Source of the DNA: Phoronis australis
Lineage: Eukaryota > Phoronida > Phoronidae
Assembly: GCA_002633005.1 (NCBI GenBank)
Contig: NMRA01000080.1
Span: forward strand, 649,291-713,290
Direction: 5' to 3'
Length of the DNA: 64,000 bases
The translations under genes and the position numbers were made by a program. Position 1 is the stretch's first letter. Each line of letters starts with the position of its first letter. Below the pieces are notes generated by a model. That model saw nothing but the letters and a program-made list of their open reading frames with translations, was not told the DNA's origin and did no database searches. Below are positions 42,701 to 54,498 of this stretch, in pieces.

Positions 42701-45700
42701 AAGAGACAGTGATAATTATTCTTAACAGTTGAATAAGTTAGATTGGCAGGCAAATAATCAATACTGCATAGCCACACACCTTGATCAAGCTCTTATTCGA
42801 ATAGCTCTTGTCGCCAAGGGCGATGCCCTCTATGACCTTTTTATCCAGCTGAAATTCAAGGAGACTGTATTAGTTACTATCACAAGTGATATCACGTGAT
42901 ACAGCGATATCAACAAAAATAGTGCGAAATAGTTAAAGCTGCATTTCAACGTATAGCTGACAAAAACGAAAATTGAATGAAACCTTTTACCTTCGTGTCA
43001 ACCGAAATCTCAATTTATTATCTAATAACCTTTAATGATTTACAATTAACAGCATCCATTTATCACGTTACAAGAAAGCTGAAGAAGAAGTGCTATTGAG
43101 CATACATTTCACAAGACAACTGAAAAAAAAAAACTGCTCACCTGGATGACTAATTTCGTGAACGGCTTCGTGATGACTTTGAGCATGTCTTTATTTGTAT
43201 CCGATGTTTGGAGATTGTAAGATTTGACGACCACGTTGCTTAAGGAATACAAGTAACCTAGGAAATGAAGAAAAAACAAACGGCATCAACCAGATTCTTG
43301 GCACGTGACACATATTTAACTGAGCGGCGGCAACTGCCAAAGACCTTAAAACATGTCCGTCACTACAGAACTTCTCATTCAAACCCAGCGGAAAGGCCAA
43401 AATGCTGGTTTTTGCTAACAGATATTGAAACACAAAGCACACAAATGCTTGCAATTGCTTTAATTTTACTTTAAACACATAAAAAGATTTCAACTTCTTT
43501 GTTTTGTACCACGTTTCATTAGGTTTCTTCCGAAGTCAGAACTTAACTTCTAAAAACACAGTCTAGTAACATCTATTCAAATTGTGGTTGAACGTCCTCC
43601 AAAACTGAGTAAACATACTTTCAAGGGCACAGACTCCGGCACAATACAGATGTTACCCCCCACTCCACTGTTCATTACAAGCTAACAGCTGGCAACACCT
43701 CCAGTTTATGTAAGCCATACATGTTTACATCCTGACATCACACGCACATCCAATCCTCACTACAGCTGTTTAACACTTAGCATCAATACAACACGCCGTG
43801 ATTGCGTGCACAGTGTTTGTACATCAACAACCAGTGCTTGAAGCCCTATACAGTAAAATATCGCCATTTTCTGACAAAAATAGTGAGACTTGGCCTTTTT
43901 TATTTTTCAAAGTTTCTGACACTGTTGAGACTTGATAATTCATTTTCATGCATAATATACAAAAATTCATTTTAATTTGAAATTCAGTCATCTTGTTTCC
44001 CAACATCTTTAAGAATGTACACATAAATTATAATAACAATAATAGTAATATATTATTATTATTATTGTAACTATAATACTATTGCTGTTAACAATGCCAC
44101 ACTCACCTGTCAATGACTCGACAGGAAGGAGAATCAGCACAGTCAACCAGTTGAACATGTCATGGACAACGGCGCCACCAAATGCCCGGCGGAACTCGCT
44201 CTTGTCCGACGACTGAGCCAGCGAGACTAGTGTGTTGGTGACCGACGTACCAATGTTGGCACCCATGATGATGGGTATGGCGGGCCGCACTTCCAGAACT
44301 GAAAAGAACACCATAATTACTGGTACCAAAAAATACATTCCTCNNNNNNNNNNNNNNNNNNNNNNNNNNNNNNNNNNNNNNNNNNNNNNNNNNNNNNNNN
44401 NNNNNNNNNNNNNNNNNNNNNNNNNNNNNNNNNNNNNNNNNNNNNNNNNNNNNNNNNNNNNNNNNNNNNNNNNNNNNNNNNNNNNNNNNNNNNNNNNNNN
44501 NNNNNNNNNNNNNNNNNNNNNNNNNNNNNNNNNNNNNNNNNNNNNNNNNNNNGGCAAATAATCAATACTGCATAGCCACACACCTTGATCAAGCTCTTAT
44601 TCGAGTAGCTCTTGTCGCCAAGGGCGATGCCCTCTATGACCTTTTTATCCAGCTGAAATTCAAGGAGACTGTATTAGTTACTATCACAAGTGACATCACG
44701 TGATACAGCGATATCAACAAAAATAGTGCGAAATAGTTAAAGCTGCATTTCAACGTATAGCTGACAAAAAAGAAAATTGAATGAAACCTTTTACCTTCGT
44801 GTCAACCGAAATCTCAATTTATTATCTAATAACCTTTAATGATTTACAATTAACGGCATCCATTTATCACGTTACAAGAAAGCTGAAGTAGTGCTATTGA
44901 GCACACATTTCACAAGACAACTGAAGAAAAACTGCTCACCTGGATGACTAGTTTTGTGAACGGCTTCGTGATGACTTTGAGCATGTCTTTATTTGTATCC
45001 GACGTTTGGAGATTGTAAGATTTGACGACCACGCTGCTTAAGGAATACAGGTAACCTAGGAAACGAAGAAAAAGTAAACAACGGCATTAACCAGGTTCTT
45101 GGCACGTGACACGTATTTAACTGAGCAGCGGCAACTGGCAAAGACCTTAAAACATGTCCGTCACTGCAGAACTTCTCATTCAACCCAGCGGAAAGGCCAA
45201 AATGCTGGTTTTTGCTAACAGATATTGAAACACAAAGCACACAAATGCTTGCAATTGCTTTAATTTTACTTTAAACACATAAAAAGATTTTCAACTTCTT
45301 TGTTTTGTACCACGTTTCATTAGGTTTCTTCCAAAGTCAGAACTTAACTTCTAAAAATACAGTCTAATAACATCTATTCAAATTGTGGTTGAACGTCCTC
45401 CAAAACTGAGTAAACATACTTTCAAGGGCACAGACTCCGGCACAATACAGATGTTACTCCCCACTCCACTGTTCATCACAAGCTAACAGCTGGCAACACC
45501 TCCGGTTTATGTAAGCCATACATGTTTACATCCTGATACTACACTACCATCCAATCCTCACTACAGCTGTTTAACACTTAGCATCAATACAACACGCCGT
45601 GACCGCGTGCACAGTGTTTGTACATCATCAACCAGTGCTTGAAGCCCTATACAGTAAAATATCGCCATTTTCTGACAAAAATAGTGAGACTTGGCCTTTT

Positions 45701-48700
45701 TTATTTTTCAAAGGTTTCTGACACTGTTGAGACTTGATAATTCATTTTCATGCATAATATACAAAAATTCATTTTAATTTGAAATTCAGTCATCTTGTTT
45801 CCCAACATCTTTAAGAATGTACACATAAATTATAATAACAATAATAGTAATATATTATTATTATTATTATAACTATAATACTATTGCTGTTAACAATGTC
45901 ACACTCACCTGTCAATGACTCGACAGGAAGGAGAATCAACACAGTCAACCAGTTGAACATGTCATGGACAACGGCGCCACCAAATGCCCGGCGGAACTCG
46001 CTCTTGTCCGACGACTGAGCCAGCGAGACTAGTGTGTTGGTGACCGACGTACCGATGTTGGCACCCATGATGATGGGTATGGCGGGCCGCACTTCCAGAA
46101 CTGAAAAGAACACCATAATTACTGGTACCAAAAAATACATTCCTCAAGGAATTCTTCATTTCAAATCTAAAGTTATAGATCAATTACCACTTTTCGATTT
46201 TCGAAGGTTGAGCACTCAAAATTTCATGTTACCAATATTATTTTAGTAAAAATGTTATTCTAGTCACAGTGTTAGAACTCATTTTTGCCACATTGAGCCA
46301 TAAACTGAAGAATTTATTTATTAACATAAGCCGCAATGTATTTTCTGTCACAGAAACATCACCCATACTATTTTCTTGACTTAACAGAAACAATAAAATA
46401 CGCGCAAATCACAAACAGAAAACAAATTTCAACTGGGACAGCTGCTAAAGCTGGGAGTGCAGAAATAGAGGCAATTTTCATGACTTGGTGCCGCTTATGT
46501 CCCGTCAATAACAGATGATTCTAGGTTTGCTATCACAACGTGAATGGTGAAGGCGGTACCTCAGTATTAAATTACTGTTACAGTATTAAAACTGGCCGTT
46601 GTGATCATCATCGCTCGTTTGGCAGTAACGACTTTAAATAATTAACACCACTCTAACGAATTAATAATGACGTGTTTTCTCGGTTGGTAACAGTTTTTAC
46701 ATCATATATTCAACAAACTGTTTACTAGGGATAATCATGAAAATGCAACAGTCCAGATGCGACCGGAATTCAATCAACTTCATCCAATAAACAAAACAGC
46801 TGTCACAGAAGAAAGATTGTTTATCGTGTTACGAAAGTTGCATGTTAAACCCAACACTGGGTGGCAACCTTTTGTCTATTAATAGAAAACAAACGTCAAC
46901 ACAAACTTCTCTTAATTACCACATTTCACTTAACATTTCTTGCGTGCAACATGAGACACGACCAATGCTCCAAAAGTACACCACGCATGTTTTACTTAGC
47001 TGAACGGGAACAAAGAAATCAAGCTGTGACGCTGAGAAAAGCTCATTTTCAAACCAATAACATTGCAATTAAGAAAACAAGACGCATTAAGTGGTGAGAA
47101 ATTAACATTTATCTGTAGCTTCTATAATACACACTAGCTCACAAAAATCATCAGTCAAGTTGAGTCACCTCTATTCCTTGGGTGCCAAGTATGTACTTAT
47201 GTTTAAGTCGTCACTAACGTTAAGTCATCCGATTCATCACAGTCCCGAAAGTAACGACTTTACCAAAGTGGCGCGTAGGATATCAATTGACATAATTGTC
47301 AATAGAAGCCCATCTCCCATTAGCCATTCACAGACATTACCGACACCACAGCAATTGAAATCATAGACTTCTCGAGCACAGCGTTATTGTAAAAATTCTC
47401 CAATCTGGCACTGTCTACTGAATGAGCGACACAGGCGATTTCTGCTTTCACCATGTTTTTCATATTCCTGACCCTACGAGTTCAATAAAAAGCACAGAAT
47501 TTCTGACGTGGCTAAATTTGGCACCTTTCCCTTAATTTGGGACAGCCAAATTAGGGATATTCTATATTTAGTATAACTCCAACCCCGGGGTATATAACTG
47601 ACCCAAATTGGATTCTTTAACACAACACAACACAACACAAGAAAGGTTAGACCAACTATTAGACATACTTACTTCCAGAAGCAACCATGGTGACCACAAT
47701 AGAGGTGGACGTGCTGGAGCTCTGCACAAGAACAGTGGCTATGATGCCTAACATCAGTCCAGCGATGGGATTCTGGATCAGCTCACTGTCTGTGAACGCT
47801 TCACCTGTGATAAGGACAAAAGAGGTTGTAGCTCGAAACCTACTGTCAAACCATGTCTTAAGTACTATAGGTAAAAAATTGTGCTACTTTTTATGCCATT
47901 CATCAATTCCAGGGGTGGAATGTCCAATGACAAAAAGGGGAAAATTTTCCAGGTGATGTATCATTCCACAAACTGGCTTGTGTGAAAGAAATGCTTTTAT
48001 TCACGCAAGAACGTCTAATTCAGTTAAATTTTGTAACACGAAGTCAAAATAATGATAAAAAGAGATGATAAAAAGAGGAAACTGAAAATCAAGTAACAGG
48101 AAGTCGAAACCAAAAAAGAAATCCTCTTAAAACAGGAAAACTCCAAGTCCTGTAATTTAGTCCTTCATTTTAATTGAAACATTATATACATGCCAGACTT
48201 GTATGGAGAGCAATTCAATGCAAAGATTGCACGTACTATGTGAATGGCTTTTCTAATTTATTGTCAACAAGTCAAACCTAAATTTTCAATTCCTTGTCCA
48301 GTGAGATTGCAATAAAACATAAAAGAACTGTTAGTGAAGCAAATACAGATAAGAAGGATAAAAGGAAATTCTATGTGAACGACTAAATCAATAAATGGTT
48401 TCATTTTGTTTCAAACAATGCAGAGTGTCCTGGCCTTTCTTCATTGTTGTTAGGAGCAACAAACATATAACGTACAACTTTTGTGGTCCCTTTTATAAGT
48501 GAAAAATCAACAGAAACCATTCAAAATAAATGTAAACATTTATTTCCACCGCACGATAGGAGAGAATCGTGAAACGGAAATAAAAATAACCAGCTTAACC
48601 GACACATGAACCGATCCTAGTATAATTGTCTGTCAGTAAACAGTTAATTAAATAATAATAAGCATAAATTACTAAGTGGGAAAACAAAGAAGTCTGACAA

Positions 48701-51700
48701 CTACTTTACTGCGTGGAAAAAGCTGGTTAGGTCTGCAGAATGAAATCGCTGGCAAAGATTAGAATTGAATTCAATAAGTTATTGCTGCCTAAAGCCCTGA
48801 TTAGAGAATATAAACCAGTCTGAGCCAGAAGACGTGATCATGAGTGACGAGCTGTTTTGACCACGCCAACGTTCTCGGCATTGATTTTTTCCAAGGTTGT
48901 ATTCATTATTAAACCAGACAAAAACCCGCATTCCGTCCAAGAAATTAACTAAGGATTTAGATCACTTGCCGCTATAAAATTGGTCTAGACTTGTTCCTTA
49001 CTCAGATGAGAAAAAATTACGCTCTAAGAGTTCATTAGTTTAACAACGACTAAGATGACCCGCGTGACATGCCAACGTCTAGAGCCTGACTCTAACAAAA
49101 ATCAACTGTAAATTCTTCCCAAGTCTAATAATCAAGGTAAACTCAACTAAGGAACAATAGGAGACCAATTCTGTGTCATAACAGAAATTGGTCTGCATTA
49201 AAAGTTGTTTTTTGTAATGGAAGGTAGGTTTATAATCACTGTAATTTGTTTATTGTTGATTTTTACGAGGCCAACACCTACCATCAAATGTGTAGCAGCT
49301 CTGTGACTGCATGTATGTATTGATAAAACATGATGAATCAACAAATACTTTGCTAGATCAAACACCAGTTCGTGGAAACACTCGAGGTTACTGTGACCAA
49401 TCAAATTAACAGTACCATGTAATGAGCAAGACATGACATGGACATATTTTCTGTAATAACACATTCGCCTAACATGAATTGGATGCTGTTTCTGTTAACA
49501 TGTTTATTACCTTGGGACACTCTATTTCACACAACAGCGAGTAGTGTCTACAGCTTGGCTTTACTCTTTAACATCTCAAATACAGTACACTAACACTGCT
49601 GCTATGGTTATGCTGTAGTCGGAATGGAGAAAATGTGTTGTTTATGGCTTAATAATACCTTTCGTTCTTATTTTATTTTTACTTTGTTTGTACTTGGTCA
49701 CTTTCGATCAGCCGAGGCAGCATTCAATACAACTGTAACTATGTATCAGCTTCAGTCCCACATAAGTGTTCAAACTAGTTGACAAAGAAGCACAAAATGA
49801 CTTTCAACCTTATAAAGATTGACTGGAGACAAAAAAATCCATAAAACTTCCACAAATGCCTGTGCCTTTGTGGTCACAACGAATTGCAGCCAACTCTTCG
49901 TATAAGACCTCGGACTGGTTGGAATCGACCTAAGTGATCTCATTGTGGAGTTTCAGCGGCAATGTTTGCCCTAGACTATGTCACCTTGAGTGCAAATTTT
50001 GTCTGGCAAAAAGCACCACTTCATTTCTTGGTTATCTGGTCATTATTTTCTGTTGAGGAAACTACAAGATACACATTTTTTCCCCAGTACACGTTGTGCA
50101 CCCATCCTGTGTTATGAATTCCAGACCCCAAAAATTTGGAAGACCGGTCCACTAGACCCCAGAGTTTGAAAGTGTAGGGCAAACCTGCCACTGAGTACAT
50201 CAATTTGAAAATTTAGGTTTTATTTCCTCGTCTGTTTTCCTCCTCTGTTTTCATAGTCATTCAAATGATACAATGACTGAATCGAGACTTCAAGTCATAC
50301 AAGTTTCAGTTTACATTTCCTTTTCACCGAATTCGTTTCATCTCAAGGTGTTGGTTAGTGACAGCTGAGTTGGTTTTCAATTCCCCATTATTTCCAGTCA
50401 CATTTATGATCTAGACTCACGATAATTTTTTGTTTTTTTTTATAAATAATTAGTAAAATTACAAATAATTCCGACTTAATAAACACACATTCACCTATAA
50501 ACACACACAGGTGTGCCTATGGGGTTAATAACACAGAGAAAAAATCAGGTAATTAAATGAGCTATAAGGGTCTGCCTGTATAAACTTTCTTGTGATTACA
50601 ATTTTTAAATAGCTAATTTTCTACATAATAGTAATCAATAATTTCCATTTTGTCAACTTCCAATTTTGGCCAAAGGTTTTTCAGTCTTCTTTTATATATG
50701 TGTAGTTACCCAAGACAAATTATTAAATTGCATATTTCAGGTCCATCAAATTTCCCTCCAAAAATATCTACGCGTTAGTTCAAAAGTTTGACCCGTTTTT
50801 TGACAAATCTATTCCCTAAACGACACCCAAAAAGATAGTACAATATCACAAGACCATGAGCACAAATGGAGAAGAACCTCTGACTCACTTTTACGGAAAG
50901 AGTAATCATTGTTTGGTAAAATTCCAATCTTATGAAGATAAGTATTTGTACTAATAATTTTGTGAGTAAATCTGAACTGGAGCCACATTTAATTGGTGTC
51001 AGAAGTAAAATTTATTGAACAACCGTGGCTTTTCTCCATCACTCTCTAGTTGTTGTAATGTTTGGAGCCTGCTTCCACTACTTTTGTTGTATTGCTTAAG
51101 TGTTTTTGTCAAAATTGGTTATGAGATTCAAGATACTTACCAGCAAGTTTTCCCCCCAACAGTCGGAACGCTGAGCTTAGGAAGTCCAGGGAACAGATGA
51201 AAAGGTATAGAAGACCGAGCAGGCCAACGGTTTTGCCCACCCATTCTACTAAAACCCTTTTCACTTTCCCTTTGCCATCCAGTTCTAAAAAGACACAATA
51301 TAGTATGAGATTCAACATTGAAATAAAATGAAAGTACAGTATAAAATCTTTTGTTTAGGACATAAAATAATTTTTAAAAGATCAGCCACCTGCTAATGTG
51401 CATTACAGTAAGCACTTAAAAGTTTTAACAAATGCTGTTCAGTGACAACTAAACATCATTAAAGCAAAGAAAAATTCTATTCCAATTTTGTAGACACATT
51501 CATCCAAATAAAGTTTCATTCGTCTGCCATACTGTCCCAAACAGAAGAATTTACACCGTATAGTTGTCTGAAATAAATTGTTTATGAAGTTAGTACAAGA
51601 AAACATGTGCTGTTCAATGATTCTGTATTTCCTGAAAATTCAGGCAAGCTACGGAACAAAATGTTGTGACAATTTTAATCAAAGGCAGTTAGGAAAAAAA

Positions 51701-52505
51701 AGTCGAGGGGTAAAATAAAATACCCACCAAAAGATTGGTTCACTAGATTTTGAAGAACTTTTATCTCAAGGTTAATGCAAGGTTATAAACAACTGATAAG
51801 ATTTCGAGGCGTTATTTTCAGATGTACATGCACTGGGCAACTCATGGTAGTTAAAATGTTGGAAAATGATGAATTAACTTGCGCGTAACTAGTGGAAGTC
51901 ACAGCATAAGCGCAATCATCAAATGACAGAAATCAATTTTCAACGAAAATCAGAAAATACAGAATTCCAGTAGTAATGTGAAATAACAGAACAAGCTGTA
52001 ACAAACATATTCAGTTGTTACGACATTAATTCATAACAACTAAGAAAATTCCGCGAAAAGTGAGCAACCGTTATAACAGTTGACAACCCGCCAGAATCCG
52101 CGCGCGCGCACTTGCGCGACCCACACAATGCCCAAGTCACAATATACTAACCAGACCAGGCGACACCCGTGTCTTTCAGCTCCGGCATTTCCCAGGGATC
52201 ATCATCATTACCCTCGGGCTCGCCTTTAGCCGCTAACATTCCCTCTGTGTCATAATCAGGGAGCGAAGAATCGAGGACGATACACACGTCCGCTGCTGAG
52301 AGAGGACTCTTCACCTGTGAGGGCGAGCAAAAAGTGATCACCACACTTTTACAACCCCCCCGAACCCAAAAACTAATTTAAACTCGCATGTTCAAATACT
52401 TACCTCCTCAATAAGACTCTCATATTCAGGTGGCGGGGTGTCGGGTAAATGTTCTTCTGACGCATTTTCCTCGAGAGACATTTCAGTCGTACGAAAGTTC
52501 GCCAT
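38771..52505 (-). CDS. SLC34A: Sodium-dependent phosphate cotransporter, SLC34 (NaPi-II) family
   Basis: Nine exons splice in frame to 687 residues, close to the roughly 690 usual in the family. It is a plasma-membrane Na+/phosphate symporter of epithelial apical surfaces. Diagnostic features: two inverted-repeat signatures, QSSSTSTS near residue 164 and QSSSIFTS near 435; [11 protein letters not shown] in the first repeat and [10 protein letters not shown] in the second; [19 protein letters not shown]; and a large extracellular loop (about 307-353) with NVS, NIS, NSS and NET sequons and two Cys. The C terminus holds a CCCKPKK cluster, shorter than the long Cys-rich tail of vertebrate SLC34A2. 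The N terminus has a PPEY motif (residues 25-28) that could bind WW domains. I cannot assign a paralogue number, since the three vertebrate copies are lineage duplicates. Three exons occur twice around a sequence gap; only one set belongs in the protein. Confidence 0.95.
41121..41259 (-). CDS. SLC34A: SLC34 exon 8 (extracellular loop)
   Basis: 139 bases, phase 0 to 1. It begins EWCKYEEL and carries four N-x-S/T sequons. Its last base completes a Cys codon with exon 9, matching the conserved loop Cys pair. It is the least conserved exon, as expected for this loop. Confidence 0.85.
41271..41350. repeat. 27-base tandem repeat beside SLC34 exon 8
   Basis: Three units of ACATGGGAGATAAACCCTAT plus TCTACTA, at 41271, 41298 and 41325. 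It begins 11 bases upstream (minus strand) of the exon 8 acceptor, so each unit adds a pyrimidine-containing block to the acceptor region. Confidence 0.95.
41570..41740 (+). repeat. Possible decayed tRNA-derived SINE
   Basis: TAGCTGAGTATTTAACTGGT followed by AAGTCACCGGCCTCGATTTC resembles the D-arm/anticodon region of a tRNA-headed SINE (A-box-like TAGCTNAGT and CCGGCCTCG). The B box is not convincing. It lies in the SLC34 intron between exons 7 and 8. Confidence 0.3.
42780..42848 (-). CDS. SLC34A: SLC34 exon 7, left-hand copy
   Basis: Intact duplicate of 44584-44652 with identical protein. Linked to exon 8 by continuous sequence. Confidence 0.8.
43142..43257 (-). CDS. SLC34A: SLC34 exon 6, left-hand copy
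   Basis: Intact duplicate of 44940-45055, with Asn in place of Ser in YLYSLSN. Linked without a gap to exons 8 and 9. Confidence 0.8.
44107..44298 (-). CDS. SLC34A: SLC34 exon 5, left-hand copy
   Basis: Intact duplicate of 45909-46100 with good splice sites. Probably the same exon from the other allele, not a second exon. Confidence 0.8.
44344..44552. other. Assembly gap, 209 N
   Basis: Run of N between two near-identical sequences. It probably does not represent missing sequence (see the duplicated block). Confidence 0.99.
44584..44652 (-). CDS. SLC34A: SLC34 exon 7, right-hand copy
   Basis: Sixty-nine bases, phase 0 to 0: [20 protein letters not shown] then LIK. It is 31 bases from the gap edge. 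Confidence 0.92.
44940..45055 (-). CDS. SLC34A: SLC34 exon 6, right-hand copy
   Basis: 116 bases, phase 1 to 0, encoding [14 protein letters not shown] through [13 protein letters not shown]. It differs from the left copy by one residue (Ser instead of Asn after YLYSLS). Confidence 0.92.
45909..46100 (-). CDS. SLC34A: SLC34 exon 5, right-hand copy
   Basis: 192 bases, phase 1 to 1: [19 protein letters not shown], then [19 protein letters not shown]. This copy is linked without a gap to exons 1-4. It is duplicated at 44107-44298. Confidence 0.93.
47622..47641. repeat. (ACAAC)n microsatellite
   Basis: Four ACACA/ACAAC units about 30 bases past the exon 4 donor of SLC34; complement of the run at 1387-1411. 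Confidence 0.85.
47673..47804 (-). CDS. SLC34A: SLC34 exon 4 (first QSSS motif)
   Basis: 132 bases, phase 1 to 1. It encodes [20 protein letters not shown] and the following [13 protein letters not shown], the first signature repeat. Confidence 0.95.
48977..49170. mobile_element. AAATTGGTCTC-family MITE
   Basis: Left end AAATTGGTCTAGACTTGTTC and right end (inverted) AATTGGTCTCCTATTGTTCC, 194 bases, in SLC34 intron 3. Same family as 61241-61472, 8491 and 11909. Confidence 0.75.
51141..51284 (-). CDS. SLC34A: SLC34 exon 3 (first membrane segment)
   Basis: 144 bases, phase 1 to 1. It encodes the first membrane helix ([19 protein letters not shown]) and the conserved RLLGGKLAG. Confidence 0.92.
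52152..52314 (-). CDS. SLC34A: SLC34 exon 2
   Basis: 163 bases after CCTCACAG, phase 0 to 1. Acidic cytoplasmic N-terminal segment ending DTGVAWS. Confidence 0.85.
52404..52505 (-). CDS. SLC34A: SLC34 exon 1
   Basis: Thirty-four codons from the ATG ([13 protein letters not shown]) to GAGGAG before GTAAGT. It encodes the cytoplasmic acidic N terminus with PPPEY. Any 5' UTR exons were not identified. Confidence 0.85.
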
Positions 52506-52974
52506 TGACTGAACAACGTGGTCGCGCGCAGTTACATTCATTTCATTGATTTTTCAAAATCTTACGCTCTCGTAAGACATCAAATTAAAGAAAATCAACA
52601 GTTTTAACAGGTATATACTAAAACTTTATTATAAGTGATTCAAAATAGCTATCTCAAAAATGGGTCTTTACTGTCAACTTTTAACTCAAAATTTGATATA
52701 ACTTTGAAACTATTTTGCACGTAAGCTTACAGAACTACTTTGAGTAAACAGGCCCAATCATATTACGGTTTGAACACCAACATCACTCATGATATTCACA
52801 TGCGAAAGTACGTTCAAAAGCAGGAACAGATGGGATTGGCTCGCCAACTCTTATACGTCATTCTTTCTGAAACCAGTCGAACCCGGTTTGATAATTCAGT
52901 ACTAACCGGTCTTTTTTACACTTTTGTAAATATGATTTGGTTTTGCATAAGCGGATTTGGGGAGACGGGGGGGG

Positions 52975-52975
52975 N
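52975..52975. other. Single N after poly-G, probable contig join
   Basis: One N directly after a run of eight G. A similar single N follows a long G run at 59132, and another lies at 35488. These look like joins or unresolved homopolymers. Confidence 0.6.
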
Positions 52976-53557
52976 ACAATTATTTGCCCATTACATTCAA
53001 TAAAAAGACAGCACTTTTCACGAGAAAATCCAAGTTCATATTTCCACTGATATATACACCGTCAAACGTGATGAGACAATAGGCCGGGATTCTTTTTTTC
53101 TAAGTCTTTGCCGGTCACGTTGCGACGCGCACATTAAAAGTAACAAACTGCTCCCCGAATGCCTCCTGCAAAACTCTTCAAATAAAGGAGAGGAATGCGT
53201 GTCGTTGTATTCGTCTACCACTTGGTTATACAACTTAGTATTAGCACAAATCAGATTCACTGTTGTTAAAAGAAAAATCTGGACGAGACTACAAAAACCT
53301 GGAATAACAATACTGTAGCTATTTTTATAAGCCCTGTAAAAGCTCACACTTCTAATCAGACTAACCTGAATTTCCTCGGACACCCTAACATAGTGCTTAG
53401 GCAAATATTTGGTATCCAATCGTCTTCCTAAATAAAAGTTGGAATCCAATGAATATCAAAAAAAAATTGTCGGTAGGTTGTGAAAAATTCCATTCCTTTG
53501 TTGCAGCATTTTACACCTTGTGGTTGCACCTATCGGCTTGTTCTCACTTGAAAAGTG

Positions 53558-54306
53558 AAAATAATTCCTAAATACATTTAACGCATTAAATTTTATTTTC
53601 TAGAAGATGTAAATTTAAGGTAAATTATCTTTGACTGGGGTATTGTTCATCACTACGAATGTCTTCTTTAAAATACTTTCACTAATTAGATTATGAAAAT
53701 TAATTTCTGTAGGTCCAAGTTATTATTTGATAATGTCTTTAGCGTTCTCTGCAACATGTGTACCGTAGTTGTTGATGTCCGATCAGTCTATGGGCTGGGC
53801 CCGTTGATGCCTGCTGGCTTTGTTCATGGGGTCAACAGCCGAATAGGCAAGAAGTCGGACATGACCGTCGTCACACTTGCCGATGAAGAAGGGATTTCGG
53901 ACATTTAAGATTCTCCTTCCTGCAGGCCTACATGGAATTATGCCGAGTTGGTGGATATTTGGGATGTCACCCCGCCAAAGGAAGCGCGTGACTATTCGAA
54001 TATCAGTTAAGGGAAAACCTTGGGGTTAAATACTTTTTGAATAATTAGTCACGACCTTGTTAAGAAAAAACGTGATGGGTATGACCCACGATTTTTAACA
54101 CTATCAACACCTTGAAGTGTTGTGATCACTGACGCGTCAGTCGTGTTTCTTCAACAAAACAACACAAGGGTAGTTTAGGTAAGAATGAATAAAAGTTCAG
54201 TGTGTCAATAATGATTACCCATTTCCAGGTTAGGCCTTACCTTAAATTTACATCTTTTAGAAATACTGATAAAACTAACGCGTTAAATGTATTTAGGAAT
54301 TATTTT
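53558..54306. mobile_element. Inverted-repeat element (~65-base arms)
   Basis: AAAATAATTCCTAAATACAT to AAATTTAAGGTAA (53558-53622) recurs inverted at 54237-54306 with a few substitutions and an indel. The spacer of about 610 bases has a 71-codon open frame (53693-53908) with no known motif. Non-autonomous DNA element or foldback. Confidence 0.8.
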
Positions 54307-54344
54307 ACGTTTTCGTTATTTTCTATTTTTAACACTGTGGTACC

Positions 54345-54498
54345 AGGGGGATCCAGGATTTTGAATTAGGGGGGCCAGGACAGAGTTTTAGCCAGTATTT
54401 TGCCCGTCAGACATTCGCACTCCCGTACTGCCAAATGGAATCTGGGAGAATTTTAGGGGGGGCATGGCCCCCTTGGCCCCCCTCTAAATCCGCCACTG
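54345..54498. mobile_element. GGCGGATCCAGG-family MITE, copy 1
   Basis: Starts GGGGATCCAGGATTTTG and ends AATCCGCCACTG, so the termini are inverted copies of CAGTGGCGGAT, a hAT-like terminus. It shares ATTTTGCCCGTCAGACATTC with the copies at 55998 and 58979. Confidence 0.75.

Larger units (their letters stand above)
42749..44343. repeat. Duplicated SLC34 block, left copy (exons 5-7)
   Basis: 1,595 bases matching 44553-46145 end to end, differing by roughly 2% by eye, with short indels. This copy stops at the gap, where its partner's homology also ends. That is what unmerged overlapping contig ends or two haplotypes produce. Confidence 0.95.
44553..46145. repeat. Duplicated SLC34 block, right copy (exons 5-7)
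   Basis: 1,593 bases. Its left end is the gap edge; its homology to the left copy ends at 46145 where the left copy runs into the gap. Unique sequence continues to the right. Confidence 0.95.

Noticed and set aside
44009-44592. Minus-strand reading frames spanning the N run
   Set aside because: Translating N is not evidence; exons 5-7 are recovered from the flanking real sequence.
53036-53449. Minus-strand 137-codon frame
   Set aside because: No recognisable domain, splice context or conservation clue; likely chance in a gene-poor interval.
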